In this document: piece by piece, positions 8,384-17,884 of the stretch | Position numbering within the stretch: position 1 is the stretch's first letter | Layout of the letters: each line of letters starts with the position of its first letter | NCBI GenBank assembly: GCA_013140715.1 | Contig: JABFSG010000048.1 | Location: forward strand, 38,033-102,032 | DNA length: 64,000 nucleotides | Direction of reading: 5' to 3' | Source of the DNA: Nitrospiraceae bacterium | GTDB lineage: Bacteria > Nitrospirota > Nitrospiria > Nitrospirales > Nitrospiraceae | Position numbers and translations under genes: made by a program | The notes under the pieces: generated by a model | Database searches by the model: none | The model's input: only the letters and a program-made list of their open reading frames with translations | What the model was told of the DNA's origin: nothing

Positions 8384-8535
8384 CGGAGTATCGCCCTCGT
8401 TGTTCACGTGCACGGTCATGGTATCGAGAGATCAACAGGGGGTCAATCACCGACTGATCAAACCGCACATCTATTTCTGCTCGCCCTACCGTCTATGTTA
8501 GGCTTGACCGAAGTTTCTTTTCGGCAGAGGGTCAT

Positions 8536-9939
8536 GTGCATCTGACAGAGTCAAAAGATTCACAAGAGACTGCGGCAAACGGTTCCCTGGTGCAGAGTGC
8601 CGGCGAGCGAGGTCGTCGCTACGGTCTTCGAGATGGGGCCTGTCAGGCAGTGACGCAAGGAAGCGGGGAGCAATATCTCTCTGCTTTCGCTCTCCTGCTC
8701 CATGCAAGTCCGTTCCAATTGAGCGTGCTGTCGGCATTGCCGCAGCTGATCGGGACAGGAGCCCAACTCATTTCCGTCAAGTTATTGCGGTGGTTTCCCA
8801 ATCGCAAGGCACTCATTTCTGCTGGCACGATTGGACAAGCCGTCGCCTGGATTCCCATTGTGTTGCTGCCGCTGCTGCTTCCGCAGTGGGGACCCTGGCT
8901 TGTTGTGACCGGCGCTGCTGTATATTTTGCGTGCGCCCACTTCACCGCTCCGGCTTGGAATAGTTTGATTGCCGATTGGCTCGATCAGCATGAACGGGGT
9001 GCCTATTTCGCGCGGCGAGCCCAAATCATCGCCAGTCTCAGCTTCTTTGCTCTCTGCGGAGCCGGATGGCTGCTGAGTCTCTGGCAGGATTCTACTGCCG
9101 CTTGGTGGGGATTCATCTTGATCTTTGCCTTGGCCGGAAGCGCTCGGATCCTTTCAGCCGTGGCCCTGTCGCCCGTTCATGATGTGCACCCGACTGCCCA
9201 GCTGGAGGCCCAGCGGGGATTTCGCGAATTTTTCCGTCAGAACGCGACGAGAGATTTTCGTCGTTTTCTACTCTTCGCGGGGCTGATGCATGCAGCCGTG
9301 TTAGTTGCCGGTCCATTTTTCGTTCTCTACATGTTGCGGGACCTCCATCTATCCTATTTCGGCTATGGAGGCTGGCTGGCTGCTGGGCTTCTCGGTCAAC
9401 TCTTCACGCTGCGGGCCTGGGGTCAATTCGGGGACCGCTTCGGAAACAAGGCGTTGCTATCTGTGACAGGCCTCACAGTGCCGATCTTGCCGATGCTCTA
9501 CCTTGTGAGCACGCAGTTAGGCTTTCTGCTGGCAGTCAATTTTTTGGGTGGCGTCATCTGGGCCGGCTTGGCATTGGGACTGCAAAATTATGTATTCGAT
9601 TCGGTCAGGCCTGAAGATCGCGCAAAAGCCATTGCGTTGTACAGCACCATCAATGCCGTGGGATGGACGATGGGTGCTTTGATCGGGAGTTGGTTGGTGG
9701 AGCACCTTCCCGCAGGCATTGAGTGGGCGGGAATCATTCTCCAGCCTGCGTCCAATTTGCCGTTTGTATTTTTTCTCTCAGGCGTGTTGAGGCTGCTGGT
9801 CTCGGTCGGTCTTCTTGGCAGCTTCCATGAGGCGCGTCAAGTGGAGTTGGTACCTCGGCAACAACTTCTCTGGGAATTGCCGCTTGTAAAGCCCGTCGCC
9901 CAGTTTGTCGTCTGGACCTTGCCCAAATCGAGCCGGTAG
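8536..9939 (+). CDS. major facilitator superfamily transporter
   Basis: This 467-residue protein has about ten to twelve hydrophobic segments, spaced as in MFS carriers. Between segments 2 and 3 is a weak RxNRK motif (LLRWFPNRKALIS), where the MFS loop signature is expected. The central loop near residues 210-235 is charged (REFFRQNATRDFRRF). Substrate cannot be told from sequence. The start is the GTG at 8536, after AGAGGG. The N-terminal 40 residues are hydrophilic before the first membrane segment. It appears monocistronic, ending 12 nt before the convergent lipoprotein gene. Confidence 0.83.
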   Translation: MHLTESKDSQETAANGSLVQSAGERGRRYGLRDGACQAVTQGSGEQYLSAFALLLHASPFQLSVLSALPQLIGTGAQLISVKLLRWFPNRKALISAGTIGQAVAWIPIVLLPLLLPQWGPWLVVTGAAVYFACAHFTAPAWNSLIADWLDQHERGAYFARRAQIIASLSFFALCGAGWLLSLWQDSTAAWWGFILIFALAGSARILSAVALSPVHDVHPTAQLEAQRGFREFFRQNATRDFRRFLLFAGLMHAAVLVAGPFFVLYMLRDLHLSYFGYGGWLAAGLLGQLFTLRAWGQFGDRFGNKALLSVTGLTVPILPMLYLVSTQLGFLLAVNFLGGVIWAGLALGLQNYVFDSVRPEDRAKAIALYSTINAVGWTMGALIGSWLVEHLPAGIEWAGIILQPASNLPFVFFLSGVLRLLVSVGLLGSFHEARQVELVPRQQLLWELPLVKPVAQFVVWTLPKSSR

Positions 9940-9951
9940 TGTGCGATCGCG

Positions 9952-10170
9952 CTAACGCGGTGCCGGAGGCTGGGCCGTTCTTTCTTGTTCTTCTTGTTTG
10001 AGTTTCTCGAATGCGCGATCTGCATGGCCACGCACTTGATCCGGTGTCGGCTGCGCAAGCGGTTTTGGCTGATCGCTGGAACAGGCTGTCATGGTCATGA
10101 GCAGTATCCCTGCCATCGCGTATCCGGCCATTCTTTGTCCTCGTGGCAACTCGTAGTCCCTGCAATCCAT
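9952..10170 (-). CDS. small lipoprotein
   Basis: This is a 72-residue protein with a lipobox, LLMTMTAC, placing the lipidated Cys at residue 30. The mature part is about 42 residues, proline- and glutamine-rich, with a helical AFEKLKQEEQERT stretch. The ATG at 10170 follows AGGGAG. A second in-frame ATG at 10131 with GAGGA upstream would give a more typical signal peptide and may be the true start. It is probably anchored in the outer or inner membrane facing the periplasm. It lies 33 nt downstream of another lipoprotein gene on the same strand, so the two may be co-expressed. Confidence 0.72.
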   Translation of the reverse strand: MDCRDYELPRGQRMAGYAMAGILLMTMTACSSDQPKPLAQPTPDQVRGHADRAFEKLKQEEQERTAQPPAPR

Positions 10171-10203
10171 ACGACTCCCTTCCGATGAATGGTCGAATCT
10201 TTG

Positions 10204-10848
10204 CTATTCAAAGGCTTGCTGAAGGTCAAAGACCGTTTGTGCAATGCCTCGTTCCAGCGCGGCCCTGCTCAGCTGATGATAGTCCCATTTGTCCGACAGT
10301 AACCAGTCCCAACGCTCCTCGTCGTCCATGCGAACGGTCACCACATTGAAGTACACCACTTCTGCGCTTTCCACTCGAATAATTTTGGTCGTCAGGGTAA
10401 TCGGCCGGACTTGGCTAGGCTCACGAGCGAACAGGCGATCCCGCAGCGTCGGCCCATCGATTGAATAGAGCAGAACGCTATCGACTCCCAACAGATGGCC
10501 AACCCGCACTGCACTATCTTCGGCTACAGTTCCTGTAGCCTGGAGCCGCTGTTCAGTGATGAGTGTCAGCAAATGAACGCGATCGACGACTTTGAGCGTG
10601 GGGCGTTGGCTTTTCAATCGAAACGTTGCGCCTTCCAGTCGCTGATAGGCCTCTAGAAAATCAGGATTCGAAGAGCGGGGATACAATATCGCAATTCGTT
10701 GCACATTGCCTGGAATGGCCAATGTCGGCGCAATGGTTCGAACTGAAGGGGGGTATGTAGCGGGAAGGGAACTGTTTTGGCATCCGGCCACTGTCAACGC
10801 CGTCAGGAAGACGAATCCACCTTGACTCATGACGTGCGGCCAATTCAT
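10204..10848 (-). CDS. lipoprotein, possibly CsgG/LpoB-like fold
   Basis: This 214-residue protein has a lipobox at residues 20-23 (VAGC). The mature domain has a pattern seen in LpoB/CsgG-type anticodon-binding-like folds: VQRIAILYPRSS strand, a long helix, KVVDRVHLLTLITEQ, then AVRVGHLLGVDSVLLYSIDG. That block resembles the 'identify the regulator, open the operon, report the variable' arrangement of GNA1162/LpoB families. The final helix reads ALERGIAQTVFDLQQ. The family call is tentative because it rests on pattern alone. It should sit in the periplasm, membrane-bound. The next gene on the same strand is a smaller lipoprotein. Confidence 0.72.
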   Translation of the reverse strand: MNWPHVMSQGGFVFLTALTVAGCQNSSLPATYPPSVRTIAPTLAIPGNVQRIAILYPRSSNPDFLEAYQRLEGATFRLKSQRPTLKVVDRVHLLTLITEQRLQATGTVAEDSAVRVGHLLGVDSVLLYSIDGPTLRDRLFAREPSQVRPITLTTKIIRVESAEVVYFNVVTVRMDDEERWDWLLSDKWDYHQLSRAALERGIAQTVFDLQQAFE

Positions 10849-11034
10849 AAGCGCCCTTCCGGAAGAGCTGAGTCTTGGTAAAACAGTCTGCTATTTTCAG
10901 TACTTCATCATACTACCCCGTCGGTGTAAAAACCACCTGACTACTTTGGGATTGCAGGCCGGTGGATCTGATTGACTGGCCTGATGCAGCGCGGTATTCT
11001 CAGTCGTTCAATTATCCGTATACCCGAGGTGTAT

Positions 11035-11481
11035 GTGTCCCTGCACGACCGTCTGACAGAAGATCTGAAGCTAGCCATGAAGGCCCGTGACCAATTGCGG
11101 ATGGACGTGATCCGTATGATCAAGGCCGCCGTGATGAATAAGGAAATGGAGCTTAAGAAGGATCTCGACGACGCTGAAATGAGCCGTGTCATGACGACCA
11201 TGATCAAGCAACGCCGGGAGTCCGTCGAACAGTTTGAGAAGGGTCACCGGGCGGAATTAGCAGAAAAAGAACGACGGGAAATCGCCATCCTTGAATCCTA
11301 TCTCCCCCAGGCCTTTTCTCCCGAACAGCTTGCCACCGTCGTAGATATGGTCATTCAGGAAACTGGCGCTCGATCTCTCAAAGAGATGGGCGCAGTGATG
11401 AAGGCCGTGATGGTCCGGGTCGCCGGCCAGCCGGTAGACGGAAAGCAGATCAGCGATCTCGTCCGCGCCAAGCTCCAGTAG
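11035..11481 (+). CDS. GatB/YqeY domain protein
   Basis: This 148-residue cytoplasmic protein matches YqeY: LTEDLKLAMKARDQLRMDVIRM at the start, then a basic helix and ESYLPQAFSPEQL near residue 92. The C-terminal VDGKQISDLVRAKL is the domain shared with GatB tail regions. A role linked to tRNA amidation or RNA binding is family inference only. I use the GTG at 11035 because GAGGT lies 4 nt upstream and the product length is then normal for the family. An upstream in-frame ATG at 10972 would add 21 residues unlike the family. Confidence 0.9.
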   Translation: MSLHDRLTEDLKLAMKARDQLRMDVIRMIKAAVMNKEMELKKDLDDAEMSRVMTTMIKQRRESVEQFEKGHRAELAEKERREIAILESYLPQAFSPEQLATVVDMVIQETGARSLKEMGAVMKAVMVRVAGQPVDGKQISDLVRAKLQ

Positions 11482-11552
11482 CCCCATCGGCACCTGGTAT
11501 ACTGAAAGGTAATTGCTCGCACACTCTGTGTGAGCGCCTGGCAGGAATTGGC

Positions 11553-12191
11553 ATGGGCATTCTTATTGTCGACGACTCTCCAGACCAACAGGTACTCCTG
11601 CGGGCAATCCTTGGGAAAGCCGGCCATACGAATCTCCTAAGCGCGGATTCGGCCAAGGCTGCGTTTCCTATGCTCGGTATGGACGGCCTGGAGCCACCCT
11701 CCCATATCGACTTGATTTTGATGGATGTCCTCATGCCGGATCTGGATGGAGTCGAAGCCTGTCGCCAGATCAAGAGTCGGCCGCATCTTTGCGATATCCC
11801 CATCATCATGGTCACGGCAAAAAGCGATCGCACGAATCTCCAGGCAGCTTTTGCGGCGGGAGCGATCGACTACATTACGAAGCCGGTGAACAGTATAGAG
11901 CTATTGGCACGCGCCGCCTCCGCGCTGGCGCTGAAAAAAGAGATGGACTGCCGAAAAACGCGAGAAAGGGAACTCCGTCGAAGCAATGAAGAGCTGCAGA
12001 AAGCGTTGCGGGATGTCAAAGTCCTTAGAGGACTCATTCCCATTTGCGCATCCTGCAAAAAGATTCGCAATGACGGCGGATTCTGGCAACAGTTGGAAGA
12101 ATATATCGGCGAACATTCCGAGGCCGAATTCAGCCACGGCATCTGTCAGCCCTGCGTCAAAAAGCTTTATCCTGGAGTTTACCAGGACTAG
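11553..12191 (+). CDS. response regulator with C-terminal zinc-ribbon-like domain
   Basis: This 212-residue protein has a receiver domain at residues 1-125: acidic pair VDDS, phospho-acceptor Asp in LILMDVLMP near residue 55, Lys in YITKPVN near 110. A coiled-coil linker (KTRERELRRSNEELQKALRD) follows. The C-terminal motif has CASCKKIRN near residue 168 and CQPCVKKLYPG near 201, a four-cysteine module often attached to regulators in environmental bacteria. The output function of that module is not established. It is the first of four consecutive plus-strand signalling genes. Its receiver is a close paralog of the next gene's receiver (both open MGILIVDDS). Confidence 0.9.
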   Translation: MGILIVDDSPDQQVLLRAILGKAGHTNLLSADSAKAAFPMLGMDGLEPPSHIDLILMDVLMPDLDGVEACRQIKSRPHLCDIPIIMVTAKSDRTNLQAAFAAGAIDYITKPVNSIELLARAASALALKKEMDCRKTRERELRRSNEELQKALRDVKVLRGLIPICASCKKIRNDGGFWQQLEEYIGEHSEAEFSHGICQPCVKKLYPGVYQD

Positions 12192-12251
12192 CTGTTAGGC
12201 TTTTCACGCGTGGCACTCATCGTATCCATGTATCCATTGGGTTGAGAACGT

Positions 12252-13259
12252 ATGGGGATTTTGATCGTTGACGATTCTGCGGATGACCGCCTCCTGCTTC
12301 AGTCGATCCTTTCGGCTGCCGGCTACGACCAGATTCTTGTCGCCGGCTCGGCCGCCGCTGCATTCCGTTTGCTTGGGCTTGATGACGGGAAGCACGGAGC
12401 AGCTTCGCGAGTCGACCTGATCCTCATGGACATTGCCATGCCGGAAATGAGCGGCATCGAAGCCTGCCGCCAGATCAAGGCAGTCGAACGATTCCGCGAC
12501 ACGCCCATCATGATGGTGACAGGGAAGACCGATCCTGTTGATCTCCAGCTTGCCTTTGCCGCGGGCGCGCTTGATTACATTGGGAAACCACTCAACAAGA
12601 TCGAGCTCTTGACCCGTGTCCGGTCAGTCTTGCGACTGGTACACGAGATCGACCGGAGGCGGGCTCGAGAGCAGGAACTTCTCGAGGTTATGCGTCAACT
12701 CCAGGAAGCGAATCAGATGCTGCTGCGCCTGTCCTGTCTTGATGGTCTCACGGGCATTACCAACCGACGTCAGTTTGACGACTTCTTGGACCAGGAATGG
12801 CGCCGCGCCGTCCGCGAATTGACCCCGCTCTCCCTGATCATGCTCGACATCGACCGATTCAAATCCTACAACGATGCGCTCGGGCATACGTCGGGCGACG
12901 AATGTCTCCGTCAGGTTGCTGCGGCGATTTCCGGAGCCGTCAACAGACCGGGGGACCTTGTCGCCCGGTATGGCGGCGACGAATTCGTGGTCGTGCTTCC
13001 CGGTACCAGCGCAGATGGGGCGTCGCAGGTAGCAGAAACACTTCGGCAACGAATTGAAGCCCTCGGCATCACACATTCCGACGGTGGCTGCACCACCAGC
13101 AGCGTCGGCTTTGCCAGCACGATCCCCAGTAGGAACAGTTCCCCCATCGATTTGATCAAGGCAGCGGATCAGGCGTTGTATCAAGCCAAGCAAGAAGGCC
13201 GTAATCGGGCTAAACAGGCCGGCACCCTCTCTCTTGTCCCGCGCTCCCACGAGGACTGA
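12252..13259 (+). CDS. response regulator diguanylate cyclase (REC-GGDEF)
   Basis: This 335-residue protein has a receiver domain (residues 1-125; phospho-Asp in LILMDIAMP) and, after a coiled coil, a GGDEF domain. The active site is intact as RYGGDEF near residue 241. An RPGD inhibitory I-site precedes it by five residues, so product inhibition by cyclic di-GMP is expected. [15 protein letters not shown] is the metal-binding N-terminal strand. Phosphorylation should control synthesis of cyclic di-GMP in the cytoplasm. The kinase partner is most likely the hybrid kinase encoded next. The tandem receiver similarity to the preceding gene suggests a local duplication. Confidence 0.94.
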   Translation: MGILIVDDSADDRLLLQSILSAAGYDQILVAGSAAAAFRLLGLDDGKHGAASRVDLILMDIAMPEMSGIEACRQIKAVERFRDTPIMMVTGKTDPVDLQLAFAAGALDYIGKPLNKIELLTRVRSVLRLVHEIDRRRAREQELLEVMRQLQEANQMLLRLSCLDGLTGITNRRQFDDFLDQEWRRAVRELTPLSLIMLDIDRFKSYNDALGHTSGDECLRQVAAAISGAVNRPGDLVARYGGDEFVVVLPGTSADGASQVAETLRQRIEALGITHSDGGCTTSSVGFASTIPSRNSSPIDLIKAADQALYQAKQEGRNRAKQAGTLSLVPRSHED

Positions 13260-13417
13260 TCTTCTCCTCACCATGGCCACGTCATTGCCTCGACGAGATG
13301 TGCTGATGTCGATGGGCGCGACGTTTACCGTAGCTCTCTCTGCCTCAGTCTCTTCATTTTCATTTCGAGTCTCTCCACAAGATGTGCGGGCGATAGTCAG
13401 AGAAGGAGGGTGCGGTC

Positions 13418-16072
13418 GTGGCTAAGAAAGCGCCATCGATTCGAGTGAACCGCACGGCCAAGCGACAGCTGCCTCCCCCAGCTGTTCGTCGTTCGCTCGA
13501 TACACAACCCCAATATCTGTCGGGCACTTTCGAAAACATTACCAAGCGCAAACAGGCGAAGGAGGCACTGGAATTATTCCGAATGTTGCTCGATCAAGCC
13601 GACGACTCCATCGAGATCATTGATCCTGTCACCGGTCGTTTTTTAGACTCTAATGAGAAGGCCTTTTCCAGTCTCGGCTATACCCGCGAAGAACATCGGT
13701 TGCTGACCGTTCCGGATATTGATCCGACTGTCACGGCGCCGATCTTTGCACAATACATGGCGCAGATACGAGAAAGGGGACCGGTGACGCTGGAAAGCCT
13801 CCATCGTCGGAAGGACGGCTCGACCTTTCCCGTTGAGGTGAATGCCCGCCTGGTCCGGTTTGATAGAGAATACCTCCTGGCTATCGTCCGTGACATCACG
13901 GACCGTAAGCGGGTTGCCAGTCAAGAAGCGTTGCGCGTCGGCCTACTTGAATCACACCAGGCCGCGCTGCTCGAATTGGTTCGGAGTGAAGCGATTATTT
14001 CAGGCGACTTGCAACGAGCCTATCAGTCCATTACCGAGTCAGCCTGCCGTGTGCTGGCGGTCGAACGCGCCAGCGTCTGGCTGTTTCTGGAAGACCGATC
14101 GGCCATCCGGTTGCAGGATTTGTATGAGGCCCTTACCCATCAGCACAGCACAGGAGCCGTTCTCCAGGCTTCCCAATTCCCGGTTTACTTTCAGGCGTTA
14201 GAACAGGAAACGCATGCTCTTGCCGCCCACGATGCCCATTCCGATCCCCGGACCTGTGAATTTTCATCGACATACCTTACGCCGATCGGGATCGGTGCGA
14301 TGCTCGATGCGCCGATCAGGCACAAGGGGAAGGTGGTGGGCGTCTTGTGTCATGAATATCTAGGCGCGCGTCGCACATGGACTCCTGATGAAATGGCGGT
14401 TGCGGCGTCGTTTGCCACGATGGTGACCCTCGCGATGGAAGCCATGGAACGGGGAGAGTCAGAGTGCGAGATGCGCCAGGCAAAAGAAAAGGCGGAAATT
14501 GCGAGTGCAGCCAAAAATGAATTTCTCGCCAGCGTGAGTCACGAAATCCGCACGCCAATGAATGCAATCATTGGGATGGCGGATTTGCTATGGGAAACGG
14601 ATCTGACTCCCGATCAACGGAAATACCTCCGCATTTTCCGTCGTGCCGGCGGAAATCTCTTGAACCTGATCAACGACATTCTTGATCTGTCGAAAGTCGA
14701 GGTCGGCCATGTGGAGTTGGAATTAACTGACTTCGATTTGAGCGACTTGGTTGAAAAAGCCATCGAGATTCTTGCCATGCGGGCTAATGAAAAGGGCCTC
14801 GAACTGGCCTGCTATCTTTCGCCTGACGTTCACCGAGCCTTGATTGGAGATCCCAACCGACTCCACCAGATCCTCATCAACCTGATCAGCAACGCGATCA
14901 AATTTACCGACAAGGGGTCTGTCACGGTATGGATTGCGCCGGATCCGGATCTTTCTAAGCCCGGAGCTATTCGATTCTCTGTCAGCGATACAGGGATCGG
15001 CATTCCGCCGGACAAGCTCGCGGTCATTTTTGAAAGCTTCACGCAGGCCCATGCCTCAACGACGCGTAAGTATGGGGGAACCGGTTTAGGCTTGACTATT
15101 TCAAGGCAATTGGCCGAGCTCATGAACGGACGGATCTGGGTGGAGAGTACTCTCGGAGAGGGCAGCACGTTTCATTGCTCTGTACAGCTCGCCGTGCAAT
15201 CTTGTCCGATCGCTGTTCACGACAACGCACGGGTCAATTTAAAAGGGGTCGGAACTCTTGTGGTTGATGACCATGCCACCAACCGCCTAATCCTTCGTGA
15301 AATCCTGGCCGCCTTAGGGGCGGAGGTGACAGAAGCTGCGTCCGGCCGAGCAGCCATCGAAAAATGGGGGCAAGCCTCTCTGTCGGCGCGACCCTACGAG
15401 CTTGTGATTCTCGACTGCCGCATGCCGGGTATGGATGGGTTTGAAGTCGTCGAAGAAATAAGACGGGCTGGCCTTTCTCAGGACCCGACGATCGTGATGC
15501 TGGCATCCGACCATTGGGCCGACGACATCGCCCGCACCTATGATATGGGGTTGGGCGGTTACTTGATCAAACCCATCAGGGAGTCGGATCTACTCCAAAC
15601 TATCAGCATCGCCCTCGACCGCTCTAAGGGCATCCAGCATTCGGCCGGTTTAGCGCCAGTGGTTCCTACACCTTCTACCGAGGTCAGAGCCCTTCGCATC
15701 CTATTGGTAGAAGATTCCCTGGACAATCAGGTGTTGGTCCGTTCCTATTTAAAGCAAACTCCCTATCGACTTGATATCGCGGATCACGGAGCCATTGCGT
15801 TGGAACTGTTCAAGAATGGCTACTACGATCTCATTCTGATGGATATGCAGATGCCGGTGATGGATGGCTATGAAGCGACCAAAACGATACGGCTCTGGGA
15901 GAGAGAACATGATCTTCCGCCCACTCAGGTGATTGCCCTAACTGCCTTGGCATTGAAAGAAGACGGAGTCAAGATTCTCGATGCGGGCTGTAATGCCCAT
16001 ATGACCAAACCGATCAAGAAGCATACTCTCCTGGAAGTCCTCCAGGCTTGCAAAGGACGGCATATCTCATGA
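13418..16072 (+). CDS. hybrid sensor histidine kinase, PAS-GAF-HisKA-HATPase-REC-REC
   Basis: This 884-residue kinase has no membrane segment, so it is cytoplasmic. Domains in order are PAS (about residues 42-168, ending IVRDITDRKR), GAF (about 185-345), HisKA with the phospho-His in SVSHEIRTPMN near 375, HATPase (N-box LINLISNAIKF, G2 box KYGGTGLGL), REC1 (Asp in VILDCRMPG near 668) and REC2 (Asp in LILMDMQMPV near 811). GTG at 13418 follows AAGGAGGG. Its stop overlaps the HPt gene as ATGA, so relay from REC to HPt and then to the upstream response regulators is likely. The ligand sensed by PAS and GAF is unknown. Confidence 0.93.
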   Translation: MAKKAPSIRVNRTAKRQLPPPAVRRSLDTQPQYLSGTFENITKRKQAKEALELFRMLLDQADDSIEIIDPVTGRFLDSNEKAFSSLGYTREEHRLLTVPDIDPTVTAPIFAQYMAQIRERGPVTLESLHRRKDGSTFPVEVNARLVRFDREYLLAIVRDITDRKRVASQEALRVGLLESHQAALLELVRSEAIISGDLQRAYQSITESACRVLAVERASVWLFLEDRSAIRLQDLYEALTHQHSTGAVLQASQFPVYFQALEQETHALAAHDAHSDPRTCEFSSTYLTPIGIGAMLDAPIRHKGKVVGVLCHEYLGARRTWTPDEMAVAASFATMVTLAMEAMERGESECEMRQAKEKAEIASAAKNEFLASVSHEIRTPMNAIIGMADLLWETDLTPDQRKYLRIFRRAGGNLLNLINDILDLSKVEVGHVELELTDFDLSDLVEKAIEILAMRANEKGLELACYLSPDVHRALIGDPNRLHQILINLISNAIKFTDKGSVTVWIAPDPDLSKPGAIRFSVSDTGIGIPPDKLAVIFESFTQAHASTTRKYGGTGLGLTISRQLAELMNGRIWVESTLGEGSTFHCSVQLAVQSCPIAVHDNARVNLKGVGTLVVDDHATNRLILREILAALGAEVTEAASGRAAIEKWGQASLSARPYELVILDCRMPGMDGFEVVEEIRRAGLSQDPTIVMLASDHWADDIARTYDMGLGGYLIKPIRESDLLQTISIALDRSKGIQHSAGLAPVVPTPSTEVRALRILLVEDSLDNQVLVRSYLKQTPYRLDIADHGAIALELFKNGYYDLILMDMQMPVMDGYEATKTIRLWEREHDLPPTQVIALTALALKEDGVKILDAGCNAHMTKPIKKHTLLEVLQACKGRHIS

Positions 16073-16398
16073 GCACAGGACCGAACAGGCCTGCCGAAAA
16101 CGTGATCACCGTGTATATCGATGAAGGTCTTGAAGAAATCGTCCCAGGATTTTTAGCGAATCGCCGACGTGATGTGCAGACGCTGGAAACAGCATTGGAA
16201 CAAGATGATTTCAATACAATTGGTGTCATTGGTCACCGTATGAGGGGAGATGGCGGAGGCTATGGGTTCGATGCTATCAGTGAGATAGGGGAAGGCATGG
16301 AGCAAGCGGCTGCGCGACAAGATAAAGTGGCGATCCGACGGCATCTCAGCAAGCTCGAGGATTTTCTTGCTCGCCTCACAGTGGTATACCGGAGGTAA
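16069..16398 (+). CDS. HPt phosphotransfer protein
   Basis: This 109-residue helical protein overlaps the hybrid kinase by four bases. The expected phospho-histidine lies in VIGHRMRGDGGGYGF near residue 55, a variant of the HxxKG motif with Arg-Gly in place of Lys-Gly. The surrounding helices (DVQTLETALEQDDF and GEGMEQAAARQD) fit the four-helix HPt bundle. It should pass phosphoryl groups from the hybrid kinase's receivers to the response regulators encoded upstream. The overlap indicates translational coupling. Confidence 0.85.
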   Translation: MSTGPNRPAENVITVYIDEGLEEIVPGFLANRRRDVQTLETALEQDDFNTIGVIGHRMRGDGGGYGFDAISEIGEGMEQAAARQDKVAIRRHLSKLEDFLARLTVVYRR

Positions 16399-16653
16399 GT
16401 GCTTAAGAATACAGAAAAGTTACACCATTAGCATGGACTGAAGACGAACTTAGAATTCCCGTTTCGTTTCCGGCAGTTCAGTCTCAAAGCGTCTAGCTTG
16501 GTGATATGAAGTACGGTCTCCTTCAAAAATTAGGTGTTTATTCTAGTTGCCTTGAGCAGGCGCTTATGGTATTTTGCTGTGCCGTTACTGAAAATGATCA
16601 ATTCGGATGACATCATAATCGAAGCCACTGTTTATTCAACCTAGGAGGTTATC

Positions 16654-16749
16654 ATGGATATGGGTCTTCCTTTTCTCGGTTTGTTCTGCATAATCGGTGC
16701 GTTTGCGGTGGGTGCTGGCCTGATTCTGTTGTGGCCATACGACAAATAG
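16654..16749 (+). CDS. 31-residue single-pass membrane peptide
   Basis: This short frame encodes MDMGLPFLGLFCIIGAF and continues through a second hydrophobic half to end WPYDK. It is one membrane helix (about residues 5-26) with a charged cytoplasmic or periplasmic tail. A strong ribosome site, AGGAGGT, lies 5 nt before the ATG at 16654, in an otherwise gene-free stretch, and this is the main reason to believe it. Such peptides are often small subunits of respiratory or transport complexes (compare CydX-like proteins), but no partner gene is adjacent. The carbon-uptake operon with its membrane subunits lies nearby on the opposite strand. I do not recognise a family. Confidence 0.55.
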   Translation: MDMGLPFLGLFCIIGAFAVGAGLILLWPYDK

Positions 16750-16819
16750 AGCGCGCGCCGTTCTTTTGCGGTTCGGTGTAGTGAACTGTACGTCGTTTAT
16801 GCTGCTGGTGGACGTGGAC

Positions 16820-16844
16820 TTTACCACTTTATGATAGTGGTAAA
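16820..16844. promoter_or_regulatory. 9-bp inverted repeat, operator-like or weak hairpin
   Basis: TTTACCACT at 16820-16828 is exactly complementary to AGTGGTAAA at 16836-16844, around a 7-nt loop. No T-run follows on either strand, so an intrinsic terminator is unlikely; a regulator site or mRNA hairpin is possible. It lies 71 nt after the small membrane peptide gene. Confidence 0.45.
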
Positions 16845-17504
16845 TGCTATGTGTATTAGATTAGGTATTAGCGTCAGTAGGTCGGTCATACCCTGGAACT
16901 CACCGATTGGCTGCCCCGTGTTTATAGAGCCAGGTGTGTTCCATGGTGGGCCGGTTTGTGCTGTGATTTATCATTGCCGCTCAACCCTCTGACTCGTTAG
17001 ATTACATCTACCAGTCACGCATCGCGCCGATTAGACTAGCGCCAATACTTGACGCGGGTCTCAATTCCAAGTGAGTGCAGGGCATCCACGATTCATAGCG
17101 GCCAACTTCCATACACAGCCACTCATTACAGAATTGTAATCTACAGCCATAGGTCTGTATCCGCTAGACGCCAGGGCTATTCCATATTTTGTAAGACTGT
17201 CCTTTACGGCAACTCCCCACAAACCTGATCTAGTCCAGTGAGCTGACAGATCCTTCCAGGTTTCTGGCCCTGCCAGACTTGTACGGAGAGCTTCATGCGG
17301 TAGCATCCTTTTTTTATCGAGGGATGTAGCGGGATCTGCTTGGTTGGGTGAGCGTCTCGTGGCCTTCGGGGAGTTGGTGGGAAAGAGGGCAGCCTCACTC
17401 ACAGGCGGATGTCGTTGAGCAATTTGTGAATTCAGAAATCTGCGGGGTTATGAGAGGTTATCGCGCTGGTGGCGTGGCAAAATAAGTTTGGTGGAGGGCA
17501 CGCG
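16845..17504. other. gene-free stretch downstream of the carbon-uptake operon
   Basis: This AT-richer stretch shows no protein I can support. A 113-residue frame on the minus strand (17061-17402) has no ribosome site and no protein-like domain pattern. Nothing resembling an RNA gene was recognised, although a short T-run at 17309-17315 follows a weak GC-rich stem on the plus strand. Confidence 0.4.
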
Positions 17505-17846
17505 TCATGAACCGCTCTGCTGTTTGCCGAAATACTCTTGCCGACTGACGGCCACGTCGGTGACGAGTATCACGCCGGAGTGGCGTTCGAAGAGCGGCCG
17601 AACTCCTGCCAGGATAGGCTCCACTTTTTCTTCCGGGACGACGGTCATGATCATCTCGAGGCTTTCCTGCTCGCTGAACATGAAATGTGCTTCATGCACG
17701 CCGTCATGGCCTTTTCCTGAAACATTGCCGATGATCGTATAGCCGGTCGCGTTGACCTGGTCCAGCAGCTCGGTCACAAACGCCCGGTGCTCTCCCGCCA
17801 CGATCACACGAATCTCTTTCATCGGATGCAACGTCAATGCGCCCAT
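17505..17846 (-). CDS. PII-like regulator of the DabAB carbon transporter
   Basis: This 113-residue protein has the PII-type ferredoxin-like fold pattern: KEIRVIVAGEHRAFVTELLDQ, GYTIIGNVSGKGHDG (a T-loop-like stretch), EAHFMFSEQESLEMIMTVVPEE and HSGVILVTDVAVSR. The uridylylation tyrosine of GlnB is absent, so it is a PII-like rather than a canonical nitrogen PII. Genes of this kind often accompany dabA and probably tune bicarbonate uptake to a cellular signal. AAAGGAG precedes the ATG at 17846. It is the last gene of the dabB-dabA operon, 38 nt after dabA. Confidence 0.85.
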   Translation of the reverse strand: MGALTLHPMKEIRVIVAGEHRAFVTELLDQVNATGYTIIGNVSGKGHDGVHEAHFMFSEQESLEMIMTVVPEEKVEPILAGVRPLFERHSGVILVTDVAVSRQEYFGKQQSGS

Positions 17847-17884
17847 TTACGAACTCCTTTCCCGGTGTGAATGTGTGCTGGTTC

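Noticed and set aside
13234..13425. Short frame with a signal-like stretch before the hybrid kinase
   Set aside because: It overlaps the kinase start and its ribosome site and has no conserved features.
17061..17402. 113-codon minus-strand frame
   Set aside because: No ribosome site, no recognisable domain and a composition unlike proteins; it lies in an AT-richer gap.
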